DNA from: JAEXNA01 sp037968995
GTDB taxonomy: Bacteria > Vulcanimicrobiota > Xenobia > Xenobiales > JADMJV01
Assembly: GCA_037968995.1 (NCBI GenBank)
Contig: JBBKWP010000460.1
Coordinates: 1 to 37,217 of the forward strand
DNA length: 37,217 nucleotides
Direction of reading: 5' to 3'
Shown here: positions 23,257 to 30,273 of the stretch, piece after piece
Layout of the letters: the number at the start of each line of letters is the position of its first letter
How positions within the stretch are numbered: the first letter of the stretch is position 1
Translations under genes and position numbers: made by a program
The notes under the pieces: model-generated
What the model saw: only the letters and a program-made list of their open reading frames with translations
Databases searched by the model: none
Told to the model about the DNA's origin: nothing

Positions 23257-25470
23257 TTAATGGGTGGCAGGTGGTAAGTCCTGAAAAGGTATCTCTGAGC
23301 GAAGCGGTTGGCGGGCGAGGATGGGCTGGAATTTCTTGTAGGTTGCTTTGAGTTTCTTCAGGTAGTATTTGGTGTTGATGTCCGGTGCCTCAGGTTTATA
23401 GTCTTCCACTCGTTTGCAGTGGTCGTAGACTGTGACCGTCGCTTTCTCTCCGGTGACGTAGTAAGAGAGGCTTTCTCCGGCGTGAAATTCACGGACAGCA
23501 CCAAGAGCGATCTCGTAGACCGCCGCGCGATTTCTGGCTCCTTTTTCAATCTTTTTGGCATAGCTTACCGGACTGTCGATGAGGGTGTCGGTTTTGGCAA
23601 CGTCGTCGACCTCAAACTCCCTGTTTTTTAGCCGGGTTTCGTAGGCGGTGAATACCGATTCTAGAGGCTCCGCATTGTCGCTGAGCGCCGATCGGATCAG
23701 ATCCTCAATGAACTGCCTCAAGAACGGTTCTGTAGCCCGCGATCTAAGTCCCGAACCCCTGAGGATCAGTGTTCCGTCCTCTTCTAGGAGGGCATAGTTC
23801 TTCATTTTATGACAATACATGGCACGATAGCGCCCATCGAACTCCACCTGGACGCCCGAGGGAAGCTGTTCGTTGAGAGTCTCGATCCAGGTCTGGGTCG
23901 CGAATTCCGGCGATGGAACGAAATAGATACCGTCCGTGTCGACCTCTAGGACTCTAGCGTCTTTAGCCTTCAACCAATCCATCATCTCAGTCAACAGTTC
24001 GCGACCCCGTCGGGTGACCTCGGCGGCCTTTTCGAAGTCGGCGAAATGACCGTGACCGAAACCGAGGTAGCCATAAAAAGAGTTGATCAGAATCTTGAAC
24101 GTGGTTTGGAGGCCACCGAAAAACAGAGATTCCGCTTCTGTTTTCGCGCTTTTTTGCTGACTCTTCGCTAGAAAGCGGAATTCCCGGAGGTCTGTTAGCA
24201 GACCCTTGAAGATGCGAAGTTCGTCTCCCTGGGGATCCAAGTCGAAAGCGATGATGAGCGACGGGTAGAGGGAGGCGACATCGCAATGATAGACACCGTA
24301 GGCGCAGCCCTCGTGCTCTTGTGCCGTAAGGCCGCCGGCAAAGGGGACGATCTCGGGTTTGGCTGGGATGGAGTAGTTCTGGCGGAAATACTCTCTTAGG
24401 AAAAGATGATTGATGCGTGTGGCATTGCCACGCATCACTACGCTTTCAAAGGTCAATGGAAAGATCTGGGCCTGCAAAAAGTAGGGATAGATGAGGGAGC
24501 GATACAGCTTTGCTAAGGCCTCAACGTCTTGGATGGCCCTTGTCTCAACGGGTTGGCTTCGTCGTCCAAACGGCAAGGAGAAATGCTGGGCGACGTCTTC
24601 AAGATCGTAGCCTGTCATTTCCCTCCCGGAAACATCGTAGAGAATCGACAAAAGCCAGGAGTCGCAGAGTTCGCGACCCGGTACGCTGTACCGCTGGAAG
24701 TCTAGCTGTTTCTCGGCGACTTGCATTCTCGCTTTTCGGCCGCTCAGTCGCTCGCCATCGCGGCCCCAGTCGAGACGCACCTTCAGGGCTTTGGCCCGAG
24801 AGGCGACGGCCTCGAGGTCTCCTTTGAATAGGTTGTGACCACAGAGAACATCGGGGTCGAGCTTTTTGATATTTCCGGTGAGTCGCCAGAGGATCTGTTC
24901 TTCGTCACCCTCCAAGAGATGGAGAGGCCCATCAAAGCCAAATTTGAGAGCAATACCCACGATCCGCTGAGGATCATCGTCAGCATCATGGGAGCTCTGG
25001 CCCGCGGTGTAGACTTTGATGAACAAAGTTCGCACATCTTCGATGGCCATGGAATTGAAGTAAGTGAGGCCGCTGGATAGTAGAAATTGAGTCTCGGGAT
25101 CATTTAAGAACAGCTGAGGGGATTGCGGATGGTTGGCATAGGTACCAGACGCTTTCGCGATATGGTCGGAGACCTTCTTCAAGTCGCTCCAATCGGTCGT
25201 TCTCAAAAGGAGACGATAGAAGTTGTTTCCTTGGAGTGGAGTTGTTGTCCATTCCACGCCCGCTAAGCCCCGCAGAACGTCGGGTTCCGAGAGCCATAAG
25301 AAGGGCTGGAAAGTGACCTGCTCTTTCATTATCTCCTCGCCGGAACGTCGATAGGCGAAAAGCTCTCCCTTGCGGTTAGCCGAAACGCTGACCAGTCCAG
25401 GACGGCGATGGCCGCCGAACAGGGCGGGGTTCTCTAGTATGTTGAATGAGTCGTCGAGACGTGCACGCAT
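23257..25470 (-). CDS. Family B DNA polymerase with probably inactive proofreading domain
   Basis: The 737-residue protein has the family B polymerase core: motif A in CDVASLYPSLIIA, motif B in KILINSFYGYLGF, motif C in LEVDTDGIYF, and the later KMKNYALLEEDGTLILRG. An exonuclease-like region precedes it, with GHNLFKGDL (exo II-like) and TRAIQDVEAL (exo III-like). At the exo I position, where the DxE pair sits in related enzymes, the sequence reads LFIKVYT (about residues 150-155), so both acidic residues appear to be replaced. It is probably an accessory or translesion-type polymerase rather than the replicase. I chose the ATG at 25470-25468, where the N-terminus stops overlapping the divergent DUF971 gene. 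Confidence 0.88.
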   Translation of the reverse strand: MRARLDDSFNILENPALFGGHRRPGLVSVSANRKGELFAYRRSGEEIMKEQVTFQPFLWLSEPDVLRGLAGVEWTTTPLQGNNFYRLLLRTTDWSDLKKVSDHIAKASGTYANHPQSPQLFLNDPETQFLLSSGLTYFNSMAIEDVRTLFIKVYTAGQSSHDADDDPQRIVGIALKFGFDGPLHLLEGDEEQILWRLTGNIKKLDPDVLCGHNLFKGDLEAVASRAKALKVRLDWGRDGERLSGRKARMQVAEKQLDFQRYSVPGRELCDSWLLSILYDVSGREMTGYDLEDVAQHFSLPFGRRSQPVETRAIQDVEALAKLYRSLIYPYFLQAQIFPLTFESVVMRGNATRINHLFLREYFRQNYSIPAKPEIVPFAGGLTAQEHEGCAYGVYHCDVASLYPSLIIAFDLDPQGDELRIFKGLLTDLREFRFLAKSQQKSAKTEAESLFFGGLQTTFKILINSFYGYLGFGHGHFADFEKAAEVTRRGRELLTEMMDWLKAKDARVLEVDTDGIYFVPSPEFATQTWIETLNEQLPSGVQVEFDGRYRAMYCHKMKNYALLEEDGTLILRGSGLRSRATEPFLRQFIEDLIRSALSDNAEPLESVFTAYETRLKNREFEVDDVAKTDTLIDSPVSYAKKIEKGARNRAAVYEIALGAVREFHAGESLSYYVTGEKATVTVYDHCKRVEDYKPEAPDINTKYYLKKLKATYKKFQPILARQPLRSEIPFQDLPPATH

Positions 25471-25518
25471 GCCGGATGAGTTCCAGGATTTTTCAACCGT
25501 TCCTGGAACTTTGCCCGC

Positions 25519-25860
25519 ATGACAACCTCGAGACCCCGCGACCTTCAGCTTGACGTTGAGAATGGTCAACTTGTTATCGAGTGGATGGACAGTTCGCGTA
25601 CTCACCACTCCATGAGTCAGTTGCGTAAAGACTGTCCTTGCGCCACCTGCAACACCGAGCGAGAGAAAATCTCAAAGCCCGGCCCTTCCTTGCGCGTCAT
25701 TTCTTCTTCGACTCCGGTGGTTTCCGAAGCCCGGGTCGTGGAGTTCTCCCCAGTGGGCCGGTACGCCCTCTCTTTTCTGTTCAACGACGGTCACAGCACC
25801 GGCATCTATACCTTCGATTTCTTAAAGCGCACGGCTCTACCGGCCAACGACCCCGCGTAG
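25519..25860 (+). CDS. DUF971 domain protein
   Basis: This 113-residue protein matches the DUF971 (gamma-butyrobetaine hydroxylase N-terminal-like) domain. It has a beta start, MSQLRKDCPCATCNTER with three cysteines around residues 34-50, VVEFSPVGRYALSFLFNDGH in the middle and GIYTFDFL near the end. In other proteins the domain stands alone or is joined to Fe-S-linked proteins; it may bind zinc or help Fe-S handling, but this is not established. It is divergent from the polymerase gene and ends 15 bases before the next ORF on the same strand. Confidence 0.85.
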   Translation: MTTSRPRDLQLDVENGQLVIEWMDSSRTHHSMSQLRKDCPCATCNTEREKISKPGPSLRVISSSTPVVSEARVVEFSPVGRYALSFLFNDGHSTGIYTFDFLKRTALPANDPA

Positions 25861-25875
25861 TTCAAGGTAGAGGAC

Positions 25876-26862
25876 GTGGCCGCTGACGATCTTCTCGCCG
25901 CTCTGCACGGGAACTATGGTGGAGGAGAGCCTCCAACAGACGATCTCGGCACGGTTCGGGGCCTGCTGAATTTCAGTAAGAAATGGACTGAGGGTCGCGT
26001 GGGAGCGGCGGACCTTCACAAGCCCTGTCTTTCGATGGCGGGCCGACTGAGGGGCGGTGCCGAAGAAATGGCCGCTGACCTCGCGGCCAATCCCGACATG
26101 GCTTACGGAATGCGGGAACCCATCCAGCGCACCTTGGAAGCCTATCGTTCCATTGCTGATGTCTTAGAAGAACTGCCGGCGTTCGCTAAGGATGAAAATC
26201 GAACTGACTTTCTGGATGATCTTGAGGTTTTTGAAGACGCCCGGCAAGCGGTTCTCGACGCTCAAGAAGAGATTCAGTTTCAACTCAGCGGTCGAGTGCT
26301 CATCTGCCCGCGGTGTGGCGGTCAGGGTGAGGGGACGGACTGCCCAAAATGCTTGCTTGTTCGCATGTATCCAGACCCTCAAGCAACTCGGGCAAGAACC
26401 GAAGAGCAGGCTCGTCTATCAGGAATCTACGCCAAAGCCTACAAAGGTTATCGGGCCATTTTGCAAGGTCGTAAGAGCCTGACAACTCTGGTAGATGCTC
26501 TTTTTCCCTTACAAGAGCATCTAGAATCCTTGGTACAGACTCGCAAACAGTTCACGAAGAAGGTGCGTAGCCGCACGGTCCACGGTCAAAGAGCCCAGGA
26601 CATGTACGTGGCTGCCTCGATCTTAGCCAGTATTGACGACGACATCCAGACGGCTCTTTTGGGCGCAGAGCGGATGCGTGGCGCGGAACGCAGCCTTAAG
26701 ATGAGTGACCTGTATCGCGGTTGGGAAGACGTCTTTCATGCCGCCCAAAGGATCGAAGCTGGAGCCTACCAGTTGTGGCGGCGCTTTAGTCCGGAGGCGG
26801 AAGAGGCCGCTGTGAAGGTCGACCCTGGGGATATCATCTCTTTTACGGGAGAGCGAGACTAG
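25876..26862 (+). CDS. Helical protein with an internal zinc-ribbon-like CxxC pair
   Basis: The 328-residue protein starts at a GTG with AAGG eight bases upstream. It is mainly alpha-helical and charged. Around residues 139-155 it has CPRCGGQGEGTDCPKC, two CxxC pairs typical of a small zinc ribbon. The parts on either side (about 1-135 and 165-320) look like helical bundles, for example TLEAYRSIADVLEELPAF before it and RKQFTKKVRSRTVHGQRAQ after it. No signal peptide or membrane span is visible. I do not recognise the family; the zinc ribbon is seen, its function is not. It probably shares a transcript with the DUF971 gene. Confidence 0.65.
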   Translation: MAADDLLAALHGNYGGGEPPTDDLGTVRGLLNFSKKWTEGRVGAADLHKPCLSMAGRLRGGAEEMAADLAANPDMAYGMREPIQRTLEAYRSIADVLEELPAFAKDENRTDFLDDLEVFEDARQAVLDAQEEIQFQLSGRVLICPRCGGQGEGTDCPKCLLVRMYPDPQATRARTEEQARLSGIYAKAYKGYRAILQGRKSLTTLVDALFPLQEHLESLVQTRKQFTKKVRSRTVHGQRAQDMYVAASILASIDDDIQTALLGAERMRGAERSLKMSDLYRGWEDVFHAAQRIEAGAYQLWRRFSPEAEEAAVKVDPGDIISFTGERD

Positions 26863-27032
26863 GGTATTCCTGGCTTTGACCCTGACTTAGCCCGCTTTTT
26901 AGGCGTTGTTCATATTTTCGTCACATAACGTCAATAGATAGGTAACCTACCGGCAGCATTCCGGTACGGAATTGGACCCTACCATGGGATTAGAGGCTGA
27001 AGATTCTTCGGCTCATTCTTTGGAGGTATTCG

Positions 27033-27875
27033 ATGTCCATACAATTCACTCAACAGGCCCGATATGGGGTGGTCCCCACTCCGACCGATAGTTGGGCCCA
27101 GTGCTGTTCTCAGAACCTGTGCCAAAGAGATCAGCAGGTAGCCCACGCCCAGTCTGTCCTCGACAGGGTGACGCTTAGTCCCGGCGTGCCTGAACTCAAT
27201 CTCTTTGCCGAGAACGGCTCTGCGCTCGATCAGGTTATCAACGACCATGATGTGGCCGCCTCGATGCGAGCTAATTTCGGAGAGCGGAGTCCGCTGAACG
27301 CCTTTGTTTTCCGTCCCCGGAACCTCACAGGTTGCGGTCATTTCCCAGAAACCCGCGCTACGGAACGGGATTCTTCTCCGCGTCCCACGCGCCAGGCTCC
27401 CTTGCGCGTCAAAACTGGGCTCACGGTGAAGCCGCAGCGGCAACGGAACTCTGTGTCGTGTGGCCAGACATCGGTGGCCGTGAGTGTCAACGCGCTCACT
27501 GGCAAGAGGTTGACCGACCGAGATATCGACCTCCGTTACGGATTTGGGCTTCTCAATGCTCTGAATTCCGAATCGAAGTCAGCGGGGTATCGTTGGCGCG
27601 ACGGGGGTAACTTTCAGGCTAAGAACTGGCCGACTCTGGAGAAGAAGCTAAATCAAGAAAAGACGCCCGTTCTTATGGGTCTGAATGGGCCGGAATTTTC
27701 TCCGTCTGGTCGCGGACATATCGTCACTCTGCTTGGCTTAGATGGTGTGAAGGTGCGATATATGGACCCCGCCGACGGGAAAGTGAAGGTCACCACTAAA
27801 GAGGCCATTGAAAAGGCCGCGCCACATCCTGACGGAAAGTTTTTCTTTTATGCGAGTAAAATTCCCGGCAGGTAA
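27033..27875 (+). CDS. C39-like cysteine peptidase
   Basis: This 280-residue protein has a papain-like fold of the C39/C39-like type in its second half. The catalytic Cys143 lies in RNSVSCGQTSVAV with a Gln a few residues before it, His229 lies in GRGHIVTLLGLDG, and Asp245 in RYMDPADGK may complete the triad. C39 peptidases often cut leader peptides after Gly-Gly. Residues 1-120 have no recognised domain, are Cys- and Arg-rich and may be a pro-region. No secretion signal or ABC transporter part is attached. A GGAGG Shine-Dalgarno precedes the ATG. The next gene is a small peptide with a GGG motif, a possible substrate. Confidence 0.65.
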   Translation: MSIQFTQQARYGVVPTPTDSWAQCCSQNLCQRDQQVAHAQSVLDRVTLSPGVPELNLFAENGSALDQVINDHDVAASMRANFGERSPLNAFVFRPRNLTGCGHFPETRATERDSSPRPTRQAPLRVKTGLTVKPQRQRNSVSCGQTSVAVSVNALTGKRLTDRDIDLRYGFGLLNALNSESKSAGYRWRDGGNFQAKNWPTLEKKLNQEKTPVLMGLNGPEFSPSGRGHIVTLLGLDGVKVRYMDPADGKVKVTTKEAIEKAAPHPDGKFFFYASKIPGR

Positions 27876-27950
27876 GGATAGTCTGGTCCATATGGAATGT
27901 GGCACCTAGGTGTTGCCAAAATGTTTCCAGGCTCCGTTTCAGTGTTTTTT

Positions 27951-27964
27951 AGGGGTCTCCCCCT
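27951..27964 (+). promoter_or_regulatory. Small GC hairpin abutting the first possible start of the peptide gene
   Basis: AGGGG (27951-27955) and CCCCT (27960-27964) form a 5-bp stem around TCTC, directly before the ATG at 27965 and after six T. An mRNA with this hairpin would hide that ATG, which also lacks a Shine-Dalgarno. This argues for the ATG at 28001 as the peptide start. It may also be a regulatory stem; nothing proves that. Confidence 0.35.
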
Positions 27965-28000
27965 ATGATGAAAGCGTACCAAAGAAAAGAGAACACTTCG

Positions 28001-28231
28001 ATGAACCAGATGAACACATTAAAAATGACCAGCCTTCAGGGACGCCTCTCGATGGGTGGATTTCTATCCCAATCCAATGAGAACGCGGACAACACCAGCG
28101 GTGGTGGTCAGATCATCGTGGACGAAATGGTGTTCGATTCCAACAGCGGGACTTTCGCGACGTTTCAAGACCCGCCCGTCTTTGTCAATCTGTTGAACAA
28201 CAACGATGGCGCCTGTAGCTATATTGTTTGA
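28001..28231 (+). CDS. Small peptide, possible Gly-Gly-leader substrate
   Basis: The 76-residue product reads as a polar peptide: a Met/Asn/Ser-rich first half, SMGGFLSQ at residues 18-25, NTSGGGQIIVDE at 31-42, and a C-terminus NNNDGACSYIV with its only cysteine at residue 72. It has no membrane segment. Two Gly-Gly sites suit cutting by a C39-like peptidase, and one is encoded just upstream. A start at 27965 would add 12 residues. I know no family match. Context (peptidase before it, metal-binding-type protein 23 bases after it) suggests a processed secreted or modified peptide; this is inference. Confidence 0.5.
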   Translation: MNQMNTLKMTSLQGRLSMGGFLSQSNENADNTSGGGQIIVDEMVFDSNSGTFATFQDPPVFVNLLNNNDGACSYIV

Positions 28232-28254
28232 TAAATCCGTCGGAGGAAGCCACA

Positions 28255-28563
28255 TTGAAGTCATTAACTAGCCTTTTTACAGCCATTATCATCCTGTTTT
28301 TCGTTGGCGGACCAGTCATGGCCGAATCTCTGAAGGTCCAACTTGCCGTCAGCGGCATGACCTGAGGGGCCGGTTGTACGAAGCGCGTGCGTGACACGCT
28401 CAAAGCGATCCCCGGTGTTCAAAATGTCGATGTAGATTTTCAACGGTCTCTTGCCACCTTCGTGCTGGATACAAAGCAGAACAATCCTCAGGCTGTGGTC
28501 GAGGAACTCTCCAAACGAACTTCTGGCCGTTACCAAGCCAAAGTGATCGGCAAGGCGAAATAG
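28255..28563 (+). CDS. Secreted HMA-domain protein with in-frame TGA (probable selenocysteine) at its metal site
   Basis: TTG at 28255 follows GGAGG by eight bases. The frame gives a signal peptide (hydrophobic IIILFFVGG, cleavage likely after VMA, residue 24) and a complete HMA domain, broken only by TGA at 28363-28365 (codon 37). The site reads VSGMT-TGA-GAGCTKRV, matching the HMA subfamily motif GMTCxxxC, so TGA replaces the first metal-binding Cys. The downstream sequence, AIPGVQNVDVDF onward, is a normal HMA end to TAG at 28561; total 102 residues. A hairpin with SECIS geometry follows the TGA. Most likely a selenoprotein binding copper, mercury or another soft metal in the periplasm; a nonsense mutation is the alternative. 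No sel genes are in the window. Confidence 0.6.
28366..28413 (+). promoter_or_regulatory. Candidate bacterial SECIS element just after the in-frame TGA
   Basis: Within the coding sequence GCGTG (28385-28389) pairs with CACGC (28395-28399) around the loop CGTGA, whose second base is G. An alternative register pairs AGCG (28382-28385) with CGCT (28397-28400) and has a loop beginning with G. GGGG (28366-28369) can close the base against CCCC (28410-28413). The loop begins about 24 bases after the TGA, inside the 16-37 range expected for bacterial SECIS. Short stems also arise by chance, so this supports but does not prove selenocysteine insertion. Confidence 0.45.
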
Positions 28564-28607
28564 AACGAGCGAAAGGAAATGAATGCTCGACCCCACATTT
28601 TAGCCTT

Positions 28608-28976
28608 GTGGAAGAATTCGATGGAAAGCTCGCGGTGCTAAGCGCCTTCTTCGAACTGGCATGGTCAGATGGAATGGTCACGCCTCAAGAGACCGAGTTT
28701 CTTTGCCAACTAGCTGACGAGATGGACCTGTCTCTCGGGGCCAGAATTCCTTTGCTTGTGCGGGGTCTCACAGCGCCTCCGGCCAAACCAGTGGTGAATC
28801 TTGGCGAGATTCTTGTTGACGAGGATGAGAGATATCAGGTGGCCGAACGCCTCGTTGCCCTCTGCTTTTTAAGCTCAGAGCTATCTTTCAAACAGACTCA
28901 GACCCTTGCTGGTCTTGCTCTCCAACTCAACATACGTGCCGAGGATCTTGAAGAGATGCGGCGACGGGTTTGTTAG
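28608..28976 (+). CDS. TerB-like helical protein
   Basis: This 122-residue protein looks like a TerB-type domain: an all-helical fold with AFFELAWSDGMVTPQETEFL near residues 14-33, where the acidic WSDG and E pattern matches the metal-linked motif of TerB-like proteins. AERLVALCFLSSEL follows near 78-91. TerB-like domains occur in tellurite-resistance and stress systems and in co-chaperones. The start is GTG at 28608 with no clear Shine-Dalgarno, 44 bases after the HMA gene stop. Its stop lies just before the PilZ gene. Function here is unknown. Confidence 0.6.
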   Translation: MEEFDGKLAVLSAFFELAWSDGMVTPQETEFLCQLADEMDLSLGARIPLLVRGLTAPPAKPVVNLGEILVDEDERYQVAERLVALCFLSSELSFKQTQTLAGLALQLNIRAEDLEEMRRRVC

Positions 28977-29002
28977 GCTTTTTAAAGCCTCGAGGAGATC
29001 TC

Positions 29003-30199
29003 GTGGAGATCAAAGGTCGAACGGTGGTTTTCCTCTCCATGAAGGCCTATCGAATAGACCAGCGTTTCGAGGTTCGCCTCAATGTGCCGGGAAGCGAAGG
29101 CGATACCCTATCGGTGCCCGTCCGAGTGATGAGTTGCCGAGCGTCTGAAGAGGGCGGATTTGTCGTCGTTGGCACTGCGGAAGGACGCCGTCAGCCGCCA
29201 GAATTGGTGGGAAACAGTCAAAGGAAAGGGTCTCGACCACCCCATCGCATCACCGTGAAATCCGAAGGGCTTCCGAGCTATCGAGCGGTCACGTCCAATC
29301 TTAGTTGGAGTGGGTTCGGGGCTGAGCTTGATGGAGAGTTGCCGGCCGGCAAGATCCTCGAACTCCATTTTGAGTTTGAAGAGCCTATCGGATTCACCTT
29401 GGACTTGAGAGCCAGAGTCGTTTGGGCGACTTGGAAAAGCCAAAATCGATTCGAAACGGGCTTCGAGTTTCTGCGGGAGCCGACCACAGAACTGGGCCAA
29501 AAAAAACTTATCGAGTGGCTTGAAGCTCGGACAGTCGAGCAAGTCCCGTTCATGCCGCCCGAGAACCTTCCACCACGGAGGCCCAAGGAGCCGCCCAATC
29601 AGCTTCCGAAGCCGGTCACCCCTGACCTTCGGAGCTTCGCTGGGTATGATGACGATGACCCCACCCCTCTAGGACTTCCCACCATCGATCCGTTCACCGT
29701 TCGGCCCAAGTCGCTCAAACTCCCGGAAGCTACAGCGTTGGTGCGCCCGAGTTCCTTTGCGCTTCCGCCAACGGCGCCGAAATCGTTACCACTGGGCTCA
29801 GAGCCCGCCGCGCCTGTGCAGGCTGCTGAACAGCCAAAGGAGAGGCCAGCCGATCCGGCCGAGGTCCCTGAGGAAGACGTTGGAGTTCACGTGTTTTTTG
29901 AGGCCAATCTTCGAGGCTGGGCTTGGGAGGGGGCCGACGATGCGGTGGTGGTTGTACTCGAAGATCCCCACGGCATCGACCACTGGCTCGAATTTCCGAA
30001 TTGTCGAGGCATGCAGGCTCGCTGTCGTGAACGGCAGATCTCTTTGTTGGGCATGGCGGTCGCCAAAAGCTCCGCCCTGATCACCGAGTTGACAAGGCCG
30101 GACTCCGACGAGACGCTCTTACACTTTCGCTTCTATGACGATCACCAGCGTACCGTGTTAGACGTGGTAGCCTCCGAATGCCGCCAACAAGAGCGCTGA
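29003..30199 (+). CDS. PilZ-domain protein with a proline-rich linker and extra C-terminal domain
   Basis: The 398-residue protein has a small N-terminal beta domain (1-65), then a PilZ domain with both c-di-GMP motifs: RPPHR (Arg78 and Arg82, the RxxxR) and NLSWSGFGAEL (Asn99-x-Ser101-x-x-Gly104), ending near TGFEFL. A Pro-rich, disordered linker covers about 180-290 (PPRRPKEPPNQLPKP). A globular C-terminal domain of about 100 residues, with VHVFFEANLRGWAWEG, is unrecognised. It is likely a c-di-GMP effector. I chose GTG at 29003 (GAGGAG five bases upstream); a TTG at 28970, overlapping the TerB-like gene end, is possible. Confidence 0.75.
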   Translation: MEIKGRTVVFLSMKAYRIDQRFEVRLNVPGSEGDTLSVPVRVMSCRASEEGGFVVVGTAEGRRQPPELVGNSQRKGSRPPHRITVKSEGLPSYRAVTSNLSWSGFGAELDGELPAGKILELHFEFEEPIGFTLDLRARVVWATWKSQNRFETGFEFLREPTTELGQKKLIEWLEARTVEQVPFMPPENLPPRRPKEPPNQLPKPVTPDLRSFAGYDDDDPTPLGLPTIDPFTVRPKSLKLPEATALVRPSSFALPPTAPKSLPLGSEPAAPVQAAEQPKERPADPAEVPEEDVGVHVFFEANLRGWAWEGADDAVVVVLEDPHGIDHWLEFPNCRGMQARCRERQISLLGMAVAKSSALITELTRPDSDETLLHFRFYDDHQRTVLDVVASECRQQER

Positions 30200-30217
30200 G
30201 CGGCCTGAGCGTGGCGC

Positions 30218-30236
30218 AAAAAAAAAGAAAAAAAAA
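30218..30236 (-). terminator. A9-G-A9 tract, possible terminator for the minus-strand EEP gene
   Basis: Nine A, one G and nine A stand between the convergent genes ending at 30199 and 30274. On the minus strand this is a U-rich run, preceded by a very short CTC-GACC-GAG type stem. It fits a weak intrinsic terminator for the gene ending at 30274. The near-perfect mirror run could also be a slippage-prone site. Confidence 0.4.
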
Positions 30237-30273
30237 GCCTCGACCGAGTGGATCGTCCTATGGAATTCGGTAC

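Noticed and set aside
26979..27443. 154-codon minus-strand frame opposite the first part of the C39-like gene
   Set aside because: I considered it because residues 1-120 of the plus protein are odd. The plus frame has a good Shine-Dalgarno and continues into the peptidase domain, so the plus gene is preferred, but this is the least certain strand choice.
27900..27918. Hairpin TGGC-ACC / GGT-GTT-GCCA after the C39-like gene
   Set aside because: It is bulged and lacks a T-run. It could reduce read-through into the peptide gene, but the support is too weak to annotate.
28064..28681. Overlapping minus-strand frames opposite the peptide and HMA genes
   Set aside because: They have no motifs, while the plus strand gives a full HMA domain once the TGA is read through.
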